DNA of 64,000 bases. Origin: Streptomyces sp. AC550_RSS872 (GTDB taxonomy: Bacteria > Actinomycetota > Actinomycetes > Streptomycetales > Streptomycetaceae). The position numbers and the translations under genes are program-made. Where the stretch lies: contig NZ_JAGMUL010000026.1 of the NCBI RefSeq assembly GCF_019049285.1, positions 310,001 to 374,000 of the forward strand, in the 5' to 3' direction. The notes under the pieces are model-generated. The model did no database searches. It worked only from the letters and a program-made list of their open reading frames with translations, and had not been told where the DNA came from. Numbering within the stretch: position 1 is the stretch's first letter; each line of letters opens with the position of its first letter. Below, one piece after another: positions 9,794-18,243 of the stretch.

Positions 9794-10770
9794 TGGAATC
9801 GGCCGAACTCCTCGCCGCCTACGAGCAGATGACTGTCATCCGCCGTACGGAGAAGGCGGCCCACGACCTGTTCCTCCAGGGCCTGGTCAAGGGCACCACC
9901 CACCTCGCCGCCGGACACGAGGCCATCGCCGTCGGCGCGAGCGCCGCCCTGCGCCACGACGACTACGTGTTCGCCACCTATCGCGGCCACCACCACGCCA
10001 TGGCGCGAGGAGCCACCCCGGAGGAATGTCTCGCCGAACTCATGAGCCGGGCCACGGGCCTGTGCCGGGCCAAGGGCGGCTCCATGCACCTGACCAAGGC
10101 CTCCACCGGCATGCTCGGCTCCTACGCCATCGTCGGCGCTCACCTCCCGATGGCGGCCGGCGCCGCCTGGTCGGCCAAGCTGCGCGGCACCGATCAGATC
10201 GCGGTCGCCTTCTTCGGTGACGGCGCCACCAACATCGGTGCCTTCCACGAGGCGCTCAACCTGGCCGCCGTATGGAAGCTGCCGGTGCTGTTCGTGTGCG
10301 AGAACAACCTGTACATGGAGTACACGCCGATCGCCGACGTCACGGCCGTGCCCCGGCCGGCGGCCGACCGGGCACCCGCGTACGGCATCCCCGGCGAGGT
10401 GGTGGACGGCAACGACGTCGTCGCCGTACAGGACGTGGTGGCCCGGCTCGCGGGGCGGGCCCGGGCGGGAGACGGGCCCGCGCTGCTGGAGGCGCAGACC
10501 TACCGGCACTTCGGTCACAGCCGCGCCGACCCGGCGGCCTACCGCCCGGCCGAGGAGGTCGAGCGCTGGCTGAAGCACGACCCGTTGGACCTGGCGCGGG
10601 GGCGGCTCGTCGGGATGGGAGTCCCGGAGGCGGTGGTCGCTGAGGCGGACGAGCGAGCGACGTCCCTCGTGGCGAAGGCGGTTGAGGCCGCGAAGTCGGG
10701 CCCCGCGCCCGATCCGCGCGAGGCGCTGACCGACGTATGGGCGGACGGGGGTGCGGCGTGGCGGACGTGA
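9793..10770 (+). CDS. Thiamine-diphosphate dehydrogenase E1 component, alpha subunit
   Basis: A 325-residue protein of the pyruvate/acetoin/branched-chain 2-oxoacid dehydrogenase E1-alpha family. The ThDP motif is GDGATNIGAFHEALNLAAVWKLPVLFVCENN (GDG...NN). The active-site histidine loop reads TYRGHHHAMARG. The 'MGSMH'-type loop reads KGGSMHLT. It partners the adjacent beta subunit. No E2 (lipoyl acyltransferase) or E3 gene lies in the window, so either a remote E2/E3 is shared or the pair runs non-oxidative ThDP chemistry such as acetoin-like cleavage. Start ATG 9793 overlaps the M24 stop by one base. Confidence 0.9.
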   Translation: MESAELLAAYEQMTVIRRTEKAAHDLFLQGLVKGTTHLAAGHEAIAVGASAALRHDDYVFATYRGHHHAMARGATPEECLAELMSRATGLCRAKGGSMHLTKASTGMLGSYAIVGAHLPMAAGAAWSAKLRGTDQIAVAFFGDGATNIGAFHEALNLAAVWKLPVLFVCENNLYMEYTPIADVTAVPRPAADRAPAYGIPGEVVDGNDVVAVQDVVARLAGRARAGDGPALLEAQTYRHFGHSRADPAAYRPAEEVERWLKHDPLDLARGRLVGMGVPEAVVAEADERATSLVAKAVEAAKSGPAPDPREALTDVWADGGAAWRT

Positions 10771-11738
10771 TCAGCTACCGGGAGGCGGTCGCCGAGGGCA
10801 TCGCGCGGGAGATGCGGCGCGATCCGGCCGTCGTCTGCCTGGGCGAGGACATCGGCGAGGCGGGCGGGGTGTTCAAGACCACCGTCGGGCTGTTCAAGGA
10901 GTTCGGGCCCGAGCGGGTGTGGGACACGCCGATCTCCGAACAGGCCATCGTGGGGGCCGCCATGGGCGCCGCGATGACCGGGATGCGGCCGGTCGCCGAG
11001 ATCATGTTCTCCGATTTCCTGGCCTGCTGCTGGGACTACCTCGCCAACGAGATCCCCAAGGTGCGGTACATGACGGGCGGTCAGGTGACCGTCCCGCTCG
11101 TCGTGCGCACCGCCAACGGCGGCGGGCTCGGTTTCGGCGCCCAGCACTCCCAGGCCACCGAGAACTGGGCGCTGACCGTGCCCGGCCTGAAGATCGCCGC
11201 ACCCGCTACCCCCGCCGACGTGATCGGCATGATGGCGGCGGCGATCCGCAGCGACGACCCGGTCGTCTTCTTCGAGCACAAGGGGCTTCTCGCCACCAAG
11301 GGCGCGCCCCCGCCCCCGGACCACGTCGTCGAGCTGGGCCGCGCCGCCGTCGTCCGCGAGGGCGCCGACGTCACCCTCGTCGCGCTCGCCTCGATGGTGC
11401 CGGTCGCGTTGAAGGCAGCCGAACTGCTGTCCGCCGAGGGCGTCGAGGCCGAGGTCGTCGACCTGCGCTGCCTGGTGCCGCTGGACGTCAGTACCGTGCT
11501 CGCCTCGCTCGGGCGGACCTCGCGGCTGGTCACCGTCGAGGAGAACCCGTACCAGGGCGGCTGGGGCGCCACGCTCGTCTCGGTCGTCGCCGACGAGGGG
11601 TTCGCCCTGCTGGATGCGCCTGTGAAGCGGGTGGCGGGGGAGTGCGTCCCGCTGCCGTTCGCCGACGCCCTCGAAGTGGAGGTCATCCCCACCGTCGACA
11701 AGGTCGTGGCGGCCGTACGCGGCCTCGCCGCCTACTGA
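10758..11738 (+). CDS. Thiamine-diphosphate dehydrogenase E1 component, beta subunit
   Basis: A 326-residue transketolase-like pyrimidine-binding subunit. Visible motifs are VVCLGEDIGEAGGVFKTT, the ThDP-activating Glu in DTPISEQAIVGAAMGAAM, the MRPVAEIMFSDF strand, and the C-terminal domain with TVEENPYQGGWGA. It forms an alpha2beta2 E1 with the preceding gene, overlapping it by 13 bp. The GTG start at 10758 (VADVISYREAV) sits behind GGACGGGGG. The oxoacid substrate cannot be read from the sequence. Confidence 0.9.
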   Translation: MADVISYREAVAEGIAREMRRDPAVVCLGEDIGEAGGVFKTTVGLFKEFGPERVWDTPISEQAIVGAAMGAAMTGMRPVAEIMFSDFLACCWDYLANEIPKVRYMTGGQVTVPLVVRTANGGGLGFGAQHSQATENWALTVPGLKIAAPATPADVIGMMAAAIRSDDPVVFFEHKGLLATKGAPPPPDHVVELGRAAVVREGADVTLVALASMVPVALKAAELLSAEGVEAEVVDLRCLVPLDVSTVLASLGRTSRLVTVEENPYQGGWGATLVSVVADEGFALLDAPVKRVAGECVPLPFADALEVEVIPTVDKVVAAVRGLAAY

Positions 11739-11760
11739 ACACCCCATGGGAGGAAGAACG

Positions 11761-13113
11761 ATGCCCCATCGGATACTCCTGCGCGCAGGACACGTGCTGT
11801 CGATGGACCCCGACATCGGGGACCTCCCACAAGGGGACGTCCTCATCGAGGACGGGAAGATCACGGCGGTCCGGCCGGAGATCAGCGCCGACGCCGAAGT
11901 GCTCGACATGACCGGCCGGATCGTGATCCCCGGCTTCGTGGACACCCACCGCCACACCTGGGAGGCGCCGATCCGGGGTGTCGCCCCCGACGCCACCCTG
12001 GACGACTACTTCGTCGACATTCTGGACACCTTCGCACCGCTCTACACCCCGGAGGACGTGTACGCGGGCAACCTCGCGGGGGCGCTGGAGTGCCTGAACG
12101 CCGGCATCACGACCCTCGTCGACTGGTCGCACATCAACAACACGCCCGCCCACCCGGACGCCGCGATCCAGGCGCTCACGGAGTCCGGCATCCGCGCCCA
12201 GTACGCGTACGGAAGCGCCAACACCTCGCTCGCCGACTACTGGTTCGAGAGCAAGATCGCGATCCCGGGCGACGACGTCCGACGGATCCGCAGCACGTAC
12301 TTCTCCTCCGACGACGGCCTGCTGACCATGGCCCTGGCCACCCGCGGCCCCGGCTTCTGCACCGACGACGTCGTCACCGCCGAGTGGACCCTCGCCCGCG
12401 ACCTGGACATCCCGATCACCGTGCACGTGGCGATGGGCCGCCTGGCGGGCCGCTTCGGCATGGTCAAACAGCTCCACGGCCTGGGACTCCTCGGCTCCGA
12501 CACCACCTACGTCCACTGCTGCTACTTCCACGAGGACGAGTGGCAGCTGGTCGCCGACAGCGGCGGTACGGTCTCGATCGCCCCTCAGGTCGAGCAGCAG
12601 ATGGGGCACGGCTGGCCGCCCGTGATGAAGGCCATCGAGTACGGGCTGCGGCCCTCGCTCAGCATCGACGTCGTCACCACCGTGCCCGGCGACATGTTCA
12701 CCCAGATCCGCGCGGCCTTCGGCGCCGAACGCGCCCGTGTCAACGCCGACTGCTGGAAGGCCAACCTGCCCGTGCCGGCCACGATGTTGACGGCACGTCA
12801 GATGCTGGAGATCGCCACGCGCAACGGCGCCCACGTCGCCGGCGTCGAGGACCGCACCGGCTCCCTCACCCCCGGCAGGCGCGCCGACGTCGTAGCGATC
12901 GACGCCACCGCGCTGAACGTCGCCCCCGTGCACGACGCGGCAGCCGCCGTGACCCTGTCGGCCGACGTCTCCAACGTCGACACCGTCATCGTCGACGGCG
13001 TGATCCGCAAGCGCGACGGCAGGCTCCTGGCCGACCTCGACCGCGCCCGGCGCCTGGTCGAGGAGTCCCGCGACCGGCTCCTGGCCGCCAAGGAGGCGAG
13101 GAGCGCCGCATGA
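11761..13113 (+). CDS. Amidohydrolase (TRZ/ATZ, cytosine/guanine deaminase-like)
   Basis: A 450-residue metal-dependent hydrolase. An N-terminal beta-sandwich (RILLRAGHVLSMDP...DVLIEDGKITAVRP) leads to the metal HxH motif DTHRHTW. Further ligands are His in ITVHVAMG, His in TYVHCCYF, and Asp in LSIDVVTT. The C-terminal sandwich returns at GSLTPGRRADVVAID. This order is that of the TRZ/ATZ deaminase branch (chlorohydrolases, 8-oxoguanine and SAH deaminases). The family's usual H-x-x-E is H-V-A-M here, so substrate and even reaction class (deamination or ring opening) are open. It is 22 bp downstream of E1-beta, with a good GGGAGGAA ribosome site. Confidence 0.88.
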   Translation: MPHRILLRAGHVLSMDPDIGDLPQGDVLIEDGKITAVRPEISADAEVLDMTGRIVIPGFVDTHRHTWEAPIRGVAPDATLDDYFVDILDTFAPLYTPEDVYAGNLAGALECLNAGITTLVDWSHINNTPAHPDAAIQALTESGIRAQYAYGSANTSLADYWFESKIAIPGDDVRRIRSTYFSSDDGLLTMALATRGPGFCTDDVVTAEWTLARDLDIPITVHVAMGRLAGRFGMVKQLHGLGLLGSDTTYVHCCYFHEDEWQLVADSGGTVSIAPQVEQQMGHGWPPVMKAIEYGLRPSLSIDVVTTVPGDMFTQIRAAFGAERARVNADCWKANLPVPATMLTARQMLEIATRNGAHVAGVEDRTGSLTPGRRADVVAIDATALNVAPVHDAAAAVTLSADVSNVDTVIVDGVIRKRDGRLLADLDRARRLVEESRDRLLAAKEARSAA

Positions 13114-13985
13114 CCCGACACCTGGTGCGCCGCGCCGCCGACGTCCCGGAGCAGCCGTATGACGAACTCGGTTATCGGCGACGGGAGTTGGTCGGTGAGG
13201 GCGACGGCAGCGCGCACACGGGCTTCGGCCTGTGCGGGATACGGGCCGACGGCCGGGTCGCGGCTCATGTGCACTCGTACGAGGAGAGCTTCCATGTGCT
13301 CTACGGGGCCGTGATCCTCGACGTGCCCGAAGGGGCGTACCTGCTCGAAGAGGGCGACTACGGCCTCCTCCCGACCGGAGTCCCGCACGCCTGGCGCGGC
13401 GCCGGGGACATGGGCGGGCGCTGGGCCGACATGCTCGCTCCCGTGCCGCGGGCCCGCTACGGGTACGACACCCAGCCGGTGCCGGCGCTGCCCGACCGCG
13501 ACCCCGTCCGCATCGACGTCCGCGATCCGCGCACCCGGTCGTTCGGCCACTTCGAGGTCGCGCAGATGGACCCCGGCAAACAGTCGCAGGACCTGCTCGC
13601 GGTCTCGGCGAGCATGCGCACCGCGCTGCTGGTGTACAGCGGGATCACCGTGAAGATGATGGTCGACAGCGACCTCGGTGCGGTCGCCTCGACCATGTTC
13701 ATGGTGCAGTACGCGCCCGACGGCGTCGCCGGCACGCACGATCACCCCTTCGAGGAGACGTACCTGTTCCTCGAAGGGGAGGCGGACGCGGTGTTCGACG
13801 GCGAGCGGTACCGGCTGGGTCCCGGCGACTGTGCCTGGGCGGGCGCCGGTTGTGTGCACGGCTTCGCCAACGCCGGTCAGGGGCCGTTGCGTTGGCTGGA
13901 GACCCAGGCGCCGCAGCCGCCGCCGCGCCACTCCTACCGGTTCACACGGGACTGGGAGTATCTGAGGGAGGTCCTGGAGTCATGA
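13110..13985 (+). CDS. Bicupin protein, ureidoglycine aminohydrolase-like
   Basis: A 291-residue protein with two cupin barrels. The N-cupin metal set is AAHVHSYEESFHVLYG with a later His (VPHAW). The C-cupin set is GTHDHPFEETYLFLEGE with His in CVHGFANAG. Both HxH-E-H sets are intact, implying two metal sites (Mn/Fe type). The duplicated architecture recalls (S)-ureidoglycine aminohydrolase (AllE/UGHY), which releases ammonia from an unstable ureido intermediate. The resemblance is architectural, so the substrate is inferred only. The ATG overlaps the amidohydrolase stop (ATGA), indicating translational coupling. Confidence 0.8.
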   Translation: MTRHLVRRAADVPEQPYDELGYRRRELVGEGDGSAHTGFGLCGIRADGRVAAHVHSYEESFHVLYGAVILDVPEGAYLLEEGDYGLLPTGVPHAWRGAGDMGGRWADMLAPVPRARYGYDTQPVPALPDRDPVRIDVRDPRTRSFGHFEVAQMDPGKQSQDLLAVSASMRTALLVYSGITVKMMVDSDLGAVASTMFMVQYAPDGVAGTHDHPFEETYLFLEGEADAVFDGERYRLGPGDCAWAGAGCVHGFANAGQGPLRWLETQAPQPPPRHSYRFTRDWEYLREVLES

Positions 13986-14671
13986 GCAGCGTCCTCGTGG
14001 TGGGCGGTACGTCAGGGATCGGGCTTGAGTTCGCCAGGATGCGGGCCGGGCGCGGGGACGAGGTCGTCCTGACCGGCCGCGACGGCCACCGTGCCGACAC
14101 CATCGCCAAGGAGTTCGGAGCCCGCGGAACCGCCCTCGACCTCGGTCGGCCGGGGGAGACAGCCGCCGCACTGGCCGACATCGGGCGCGTCGACCACCTG
14201 GTCCTCGCGGGCGTCTCCCGCGACGACAACAAGGTCACCGAGTACGACATCGACGCCGCCCTGCGGCTCGTCACCCTCAAACTCGTCGGCTACACCGAGG
14301 TCGTGCACACCCTGACGTCCCGGATGCACGACGACAGCGCGATCGTGCTGTTCGGCGGGCAGGCCAAGGAACGGCCCTACCCGGGCGCGACGACGGTGGC
14401 GACGGTCAACGCCGGCGTGCGCGGCCTGATGAACACCCTCGCCGTCGAACTCGCGCCGATCCGGGTGAACGCCGTCCACCCCGGTGTCGTGGGGGACAGC
14501 CCCTACTGGCAGGCCAAGCCGGAGAAGGTGCTCGCCACGCTGCGCACCGAGACCCCCACCGGGCGGCTGGCCACCATGGCCGACGTGGTCGACGCCGTGG
14601 ACTTCCTGCTGCGCAACGGGTCGGTCAACGCGGTCGAACTGAGCGTGGACGGAGGGTGGCTGCTCGGCTGA
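13982..14671 (+). CDS. Atypical short-chain dehydrogenase/reductase family protein
   Basis: A 229-residue Rossmann protein with a clear nucleotide motif (VVGGTSGIGLEF), an adenine-region Arg (LTGRDGHR), LVLAGVSR after strand 4, and VNAVHPGVV plus ELSVDGGWLLG at the end. The catalytic Y-x-x-x-K reads V-A-T-V-N and the upstream catalytic Ser region is FGGQ, so the classical S-Y-K triad is absent. It belongs to a divergent SDR branch with altered chemistry, or to a cofactor-binding but non-reductase protein. ATGA overlap with the bicupin gene makes it the last gene of the coupled cluster. Confidence 0.85.
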   Translation: MSSVLVVGGTSGIGLEFARMRAGRGDEVVLTGRDGHRADTIAKEFGARGTALDLGRPGETAAALADIGRVDHLVLAGVSRDDNKVTEYDIDAALRLVTLKLVGYTEVVHTLTSRMHDDSAIVLFGGQAKERPYPGATTVATVNAGVRGLMNTLAVELAPIRVNAVHPGVVGDSPYWQAKPEKVLATLRTETPTGRLATMADVVDAVDFLLRNGSVNAVELSVDGGWLLG

Positions 14672-14708
14672 GCCAAGAGCTTGGAACAGGGCTTGGATCA
14701 GGGCTGGG

Positions 14709-15539
14709 TCAGGGCTCGATGAAGGGCTTGACCCAGGGCTTGATCCCCACCGCGCCGTACAGCGACACGGGCCCCTCGTCCCCGCTGTTCTCTGCCGCCG
14801 AGGGCCGCCAGTCCGACAGGGAGACGATCCCCGGTTCCAGCACGTCAAGTCCCTTGAAGAGGCGGCCCATCTCGGCGTGTGAACGGGCCACGAGTGTCAC
14901 GCCGCTCGCGGTGTAGGCCGCGATGCCGCGGCGAACGTTCTCCGGATCGAAGTCCGCCGTCATCGCCGACAGCACCAGACAGCTGCCCGGCGCCAGCGCG
15001 CCGACCAACGTGTCCACGAGTCGGTGGGCGCCGTCGTCGTCCGCGATGAAGTGCAGCAGCGCGATCAGGGACAGGGCGACCGGGCGGTCGAAGTCCAGGA
15101 CGGACGCGGCCTGTTCGAGGACCCGCTCCGGCTCACGCGCGTCGGCCTGCACATACTCGGTCACACCCTCCGGGGTGCCGCGCAGCAGGGCCGCCGCGTG
15201 AGCGAGCACGATCGGGTCGTTGTCGACGTACACGACGCGTGCGTCCGGTACGACGGACTGGGCGATCTGGTGCAGGTTGGGCTCGGTCGGGATGCCGGAA
15301 CCGATGTCGAGGAACTGCCGGATCCCCGTCTCCCCGACGACGGCCCGCGTGGCCCGCTCCATGAAGCGGCGGTTGGCCCGCGCATGCCGCGGAGCGTCCC
15401 CTTGCAAGGCGGTGATCTTTCGCCCGAGTTCCTCGTCGACCGCGTAGTTGTCCTTGCCGCCAAGGAACCAGTCGTACACCCGGGCCGGGTGCGGCCTGCT
15501 CGTGTCGATCCGCGATACGGCCGGCTCGGTCCCGGTCAC
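14709..15539 (-). CDS. DUF574-type SAM-dependent methyltransferase (copy 2)
   Basis: A 276-residue paralogue of the protein at 5575, with the same 'RVYDWFLGGKDNYAVDEELG' signature, SAM strand QFLDIGSGIPTEPNLHQIAQ and acidic turn VVYVDNDPIVLAHA. It also shares the C-terminal LEPGIVSLSDW and AVGIKP motifs. GTG 15539 lies behind a strong AGGAGG. It is convergent with the SDR gene; the 37-bp gap carries degenerate GGGCTTG repeats. The methyl acceptor is unknown. Confidence 0.87.
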   Translation of the reverse strand: MTGTEPAVSRIDTSRPHPARVYDWFLGGKDNYAVDEELGRKITALQGDAPRHARANRRFMERATRAVVGETGIRQFLDIGSGIPTEPNLHQIAQSVVPDARVVYVDNDPIVLAHAAALLRGTPEGVTEYVQADAREPERVLEQAASVLDFDRPVALSLIALLHFIADDDGAHRLVDTLVGALAPGSCLVLSAMTADFDPENVRRGIAAYTASGVTLVARSHAEMGRLFKGLDVLEPGIVSLSDWRPSAAENSGDEGPVSLYGAVGIKPWVKPFIEP

Positions 15540-15617
15540 GCAGGCCTCCTGTGCTCGACTGTGCTGGACGGTGCTGGACGGTGTTCGACAACAGCGTGTC
15601 CGAGCAGTCTTTCACGA

Positions 15618-16265
15618 TCATGCGGCCCGACGGAGACTGTCTTCGGCCACCTCCTTGTCGAGCGCGGCCCGCACCAACGCGGCGGCCAGCACGGCGGGTT
15701 CGGTGTTTCCGGCCAGGGCGGTCAGCCGGTCCGCGTCCTCCGGCAGACCGAGCCGCCGCGCGCCCGAGAGCGCCTTGCCGTCCAGACGGGGCGCCACTTC
15801 CGGCCAGACCCGCTGGGCCTCACGCAGGAAGATGTCGGCGCCGGCCGGACCCATCCCCGGGAACTCCCGCAACAGCCTGCGCAGTTCGGTGACATCGCCG
15901 TCCGCCTCCTTGCGCAGACGCCGCAGGTCACCGCCCCATCGGTCGTTCAACAGCTCGGCGGCGTCGCCCAGTTGGGTCGCCGTACGCTCGTCGTAGCGCC
16001 GGTAGCCGCCCCGGCCCAGCGCGTCGACCCGCTCCTGCCAGTCGGCGTCGGCCATCCGGCGCGGGTCGCGCAGGCCCGCGTCGTAGAGGGCGCGGGCGGT
16101 GTCGACCGCGATCGAGCCGCGGATCCGGGCGCTGAGCAGATGGGCCAGCACCAGCAGCCGGTACAGCGGTTGGGGGGTGTCCTTCAGCGGGATGCCCGCC
16201 TCCTCGGCGAACGTCCGCCCGTGCGCGCGCACGAGTTCTCGCACCACCCGCCTGTCGTCGCTCAC
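15618..16265 (-). CDS. Helix-hairpin-helix endonuclease III-like protein
   Basis: A 215-residue protein with the HhH-GPD layout: N-terminal helices (PLYRLLVLAHLLSARIRGSIAVDTARALY), the hairpin LLREFPGMGPAGADIFLREAQRVWP, and the following catalytic-type Asp in APRLDGKAL. The Lys of bifunctional endonuclease III, normally in the hairpin (LPGVGxKTA), is not present (LPG-type loop reads FPGMGPAGAD). It may be a monofunctional glycosylase or a structural DNA-binding protein. No C-terminal 4Fe-4S cluster cysteines are seen. It overlaps the upstream DUF3140 gene by 4 bp (ATGA), forming a bicistronic unit. Confidence 0.78.
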   Translation of the reverse strand: MSDDRRVVRELVRAHGRTFAEEAGIPLKDTPQPLYRLLVLAHLLSARIRGSIAVDTARALYDAGLRDPRRMADADWQERVDALGRGGYRRYDERTATQLGDAAELLNDRWGGDLRRLRKEADGDVTELRRLLREFPGMGPAGADIFLREAQRVWPEVAPRLDGKALSGARRLGLPEDADRLTALAGNTEPAVLAAALVRAALDKEVAEDSLRRAA

Positions 16266-16594
16266 GGCTTCAGCGGATCGTGGCCGATCGTCATCAACTG
16301 ATGCCGACGGCGGGTCTGTTCGGGCTCGGGCTCGTTCTCCAGGTCCGCTTCCTCGGCGACGGTGTCCACGACGTCGTACATGACTTGGATGTCGTCGTCC
16401 GTGAGGTCCGTGCGCCGCTTCTGGAGGATCGCGAGGACGTGCTGCCCGGTCGGCGTGCCCGCCTGGTCCGGCAGCGGTTCGGTCTCCTCGTCCGCGTCAC
16501 TGACCCGCAGCCACGCGGCCAGCTCCTGCGAGGTCATGTTCACCACGCGGTGGAAGTCCTGCCACAGCGTGTCGAGTTCGAGGGCGTCGGTCAT
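16262..16594 (-). CDS. DUF3140 family protein
   Basis: A 110-residue acidic cytosolic protein matching the actinobacterial DUF3140 pattern: 'LWQDFHRVVNMTSQELAAWL', a G-T-P-T-G-Q-HVLAILQKRRTDLTDDDIQVMYDVVDTVAEE middle, and a C-terminal RHQLMTIGHDPLKP. Related fungal and bacterial proteins are called hypothetical or plasma-membrane-associated; function is unknown. It is cotranscribed with, and translationally coupled to, the HhH endonuclease, which hints at a DNA-related role. Confidence 0.8.
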   Translation of the reverse strand: MTDALELDTLWQDFHRVVNMTSQELAAWLRVSDADEETEPLPDQAGTPTGQHVLAILQKRRTDLTDDDIQVMYDVVDTVAEEADLENEPEPEQTRRRHQLMTIGHDPLKP

Positions 16595-16672
16595 GGTGTC
16601 CCTCCTTGCCGAGTGCGATGCGTGTACGGCGTACGGCCTCTGCCGACCGTACGGCTCCTCCGGACGGGTCTG

Positions 16673-17155
16673 TCACTCGTCGCGCGGCCAGTTCTCGGCG
16701 TCGAACATCCAGCGCTGCTTCTCCAGCTCGCTCGTGATGGCGATCAACAGGTCCTGTGTCACCGGGTCCGGCTCGGCGGTCGCGTCGATGCGCTCGCGCA
16801 GCCGCACTGTGGCCGCCGCGAGGGCGTCGACCACCAGCTGGACGACCTCGGTGTCGCGCAGCCAGCCCTCCTTGGGGCCGGGCAGCGTGTAGGCAGCGGC
16901 GATGGTCTCCGGCCGGCCGTCGGGCGGCAGACCGAGGGCCGCGGAGCGTTCGGCGACCGTGTCGGCGTAGGAGCGGGCCACGGACACCACGTCGTCGAGC
17001 TGGAGATGGATCGAGCGGAAGCGCGGGCCCACGATGTTCCAGTGCGCCTGCTTCCCGATCAGCGAGAGGCCGAGGAGATCGACGAGCGTGCTCTGTAGGG
17101 CCTCCCCGGCGACCCGGCGGGCCGGTTCGGGCAGCGTGCTCTTGACGACAGTCAT
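16673..17155 (-). CDS. dps: Dps-family ferritin-like DNA-protection protein
   Basis: A 160-residue four-helix protein. The inter-subunit ferroxidase residues typical of Dps are visible: His in GKQAHWNIVG, His and Asp in SIHLQLDDVV, and Asp/Glu in SYADTVAERS. Dps dodecamers oxidise and store iron using hydrogen peroxide and shield DNA in stationary phase. There is no long basic N-terminal tail. It lies 78 bp upstream of DUF3140 on the same strand. Which of the several Streptomyces Dps paralogues it is cannot be told. Confidence 0.88.
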   Translation of the reverse strand: MTVVKSTLPEPARRVAGEALQSTLVDLLGLSLIGKQAHWNIVGPRFRSIHLQLDDVVSVARSYADTVAERSAALGLPPDGRPETIAAAYTLPGPKEGWLRDTEVVQLVVDALAAATVRLRERIDATAEPDPVTQDLLIAITSELEKQRWMFDAENWPRDE

Positions 17156-17275
17156 ACCGGGCTCCTCCTTCTGGTCCTTGCGGCTTGGTCATGGCCGGTA
17201 CGCAGTGGCGCGGCGCCGTGACCACCCCATGCCGGCGCGGGTGCCCCAGGGGAACCGGCGCAAACGCGTCGCGTC

Positions 17276-18094
17276 TCAGTGCGCGAGCACACCGTCCAGG
17301 AAGTGGACCAGGTCCGTGAAGACGTCCGCCTTGTTCGTCTCGTGGAACACCTCGTGCCGGGCCCCCGCGTAGATCCGCTCGGTCGTCTCGTCTCCGCGCA
17401 GCTCCTCGATGCCGACGCGGCTGCCGGGCAGTGGCACCAACCGGTCGTCGTCGCCGTGCAGCCACAGCAGCGGCAGAGACCCGATGCCGCCGCTCGCGGA
17501 CTCAGTGGACACGGTGTCCAGCATCCGGGCGAACGCCTCCACGGTCGGCCGTTTCATCGGCCCGTGCCAGACCAGCGGATCCGCCGCGTACGCCGCACCC
17601 ACCCCGGGGTCACGGGAGAGCGAGGCCGGGCTGATGGGCGTGTCGGGGATCTCGTCCAGGGCGAGCAGCCGCCGGGGCAGCTCCCAGTCGCCGATCACGG
17701 GACCGGACAGCACCAGGGCGGCGAGCCCGGCGCCGTGGAGCTGGGCATAGCGGGCCGCGATCAGACCGCCCATGGAGTGCCCGATCATGACGACCGGCAC
17801 GTCCGGATGCGCGGCCCGGGCCAGCCCGACGACCGTGTGCACATCGGCGACCACGTCCTCGAAGTCCTCGATCACCACGCGCTCGCTCGCCGACCGGCCA
17901 TGTCCGACGTGATCGGGTCCGAACACGGCCGCCCCGTGTGCGACCAGGACCTCCGCCGGTTCGGCGTACCGGCCGACGTGCTCGCCGTAGCCGTGCACCA
18001 CCAGCGCCAGGTAGCGGGCTCGAGGGTTCGGCCACTCTCGTACGACGATCGTTCCCCGGCTTCCCTCGATGGCGTGCTCGCGCGCGTCGGCCAT
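17276..18094 (-). CDS. Alpha/beta hydrolase, monoacylglycerol lipase-like
   Basis: A 272-residue serine hydrolase. The oxyanion-side motif is VVHGYGEHVGRY and the nucleophile elbow is IGHSMGG. The acid is in LHGDDDRLVP and the catalytic His is in AGARHEVFHE. 'HGYGEHxGRY' is characteristic of bacterial monoacylglycerol lipases and lysophospholipases (Hydrolase_4). There is no signal peptide, so it is cytosolic. It diverges from the thiolase gene across a 149-bp region with a TetR-type palindrome; the two may be co-regulated in lipid turnover. Confidence 0.85.
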   Translation of the reverse strand: MADAREHAIEGSRGTIVVREWPNPRARYLALVVHGYGEHVGRYAEPAEVLVAHGAAVFGPDHVGHGRSASERVVIEDFEDVVADVHTVVGLARAAHPDVPVVMIGHSMGGLIAARYAQLHGAGLAALVLSGPVIGDWELPRRLLALDEIPDTPISPASLSRDPGVGAAYAADPLVWHGPMKRPTVEAFARMLDTVSTESASGGIGSLPLLWLHGDDDRLVPLPGSRVGIEELRGDETTERIYAGARHEVFHETNKADVFTDLVHFLDGVLAH

Positions 18095-18164
18095 GTCTCC
18101 GCGTCCCCTCCGGCTTCGTCGGTGAAGGTTCCCGAGGATCTTCCCAGGGCGCGGCGGGTCGGTC

Positions 18165-18194
18165 TATAGTCCAAAACTAGCGGTGCTAATTAAT
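18165..18194 (+). promoter_or_regulatory. Candidate promoter and palindromic operator for thiolase
   Basis: A -10-like TATAGT lies at 18165-18170, with TTCCCA about 18 bp upstream. Just downstream, AACTAGC-GGT-GCTAATT forms an imperfect 17-bp palindrome whose core TAGCGGTGCTA (18178-18188) is perfect. Position and form suit a TetR-type repressor. Upstream of it the minus-strand lipase diverges. Confidence 0.5.
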
Positions 18195-18243
18195 GCGGTA
18201 TCGACACGGTGCCGATCCGTACAGCCCGGTCAGGAGTCCTGTC

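Noticed and set aside
12090..13109. Long 5' extension of the bicupin frame
   Set aside because: It overlaps the amidohydrolase in a different frame and is Arg/His-rich. The true start is ATG 13110, overlapping the amidohydrolase stop.
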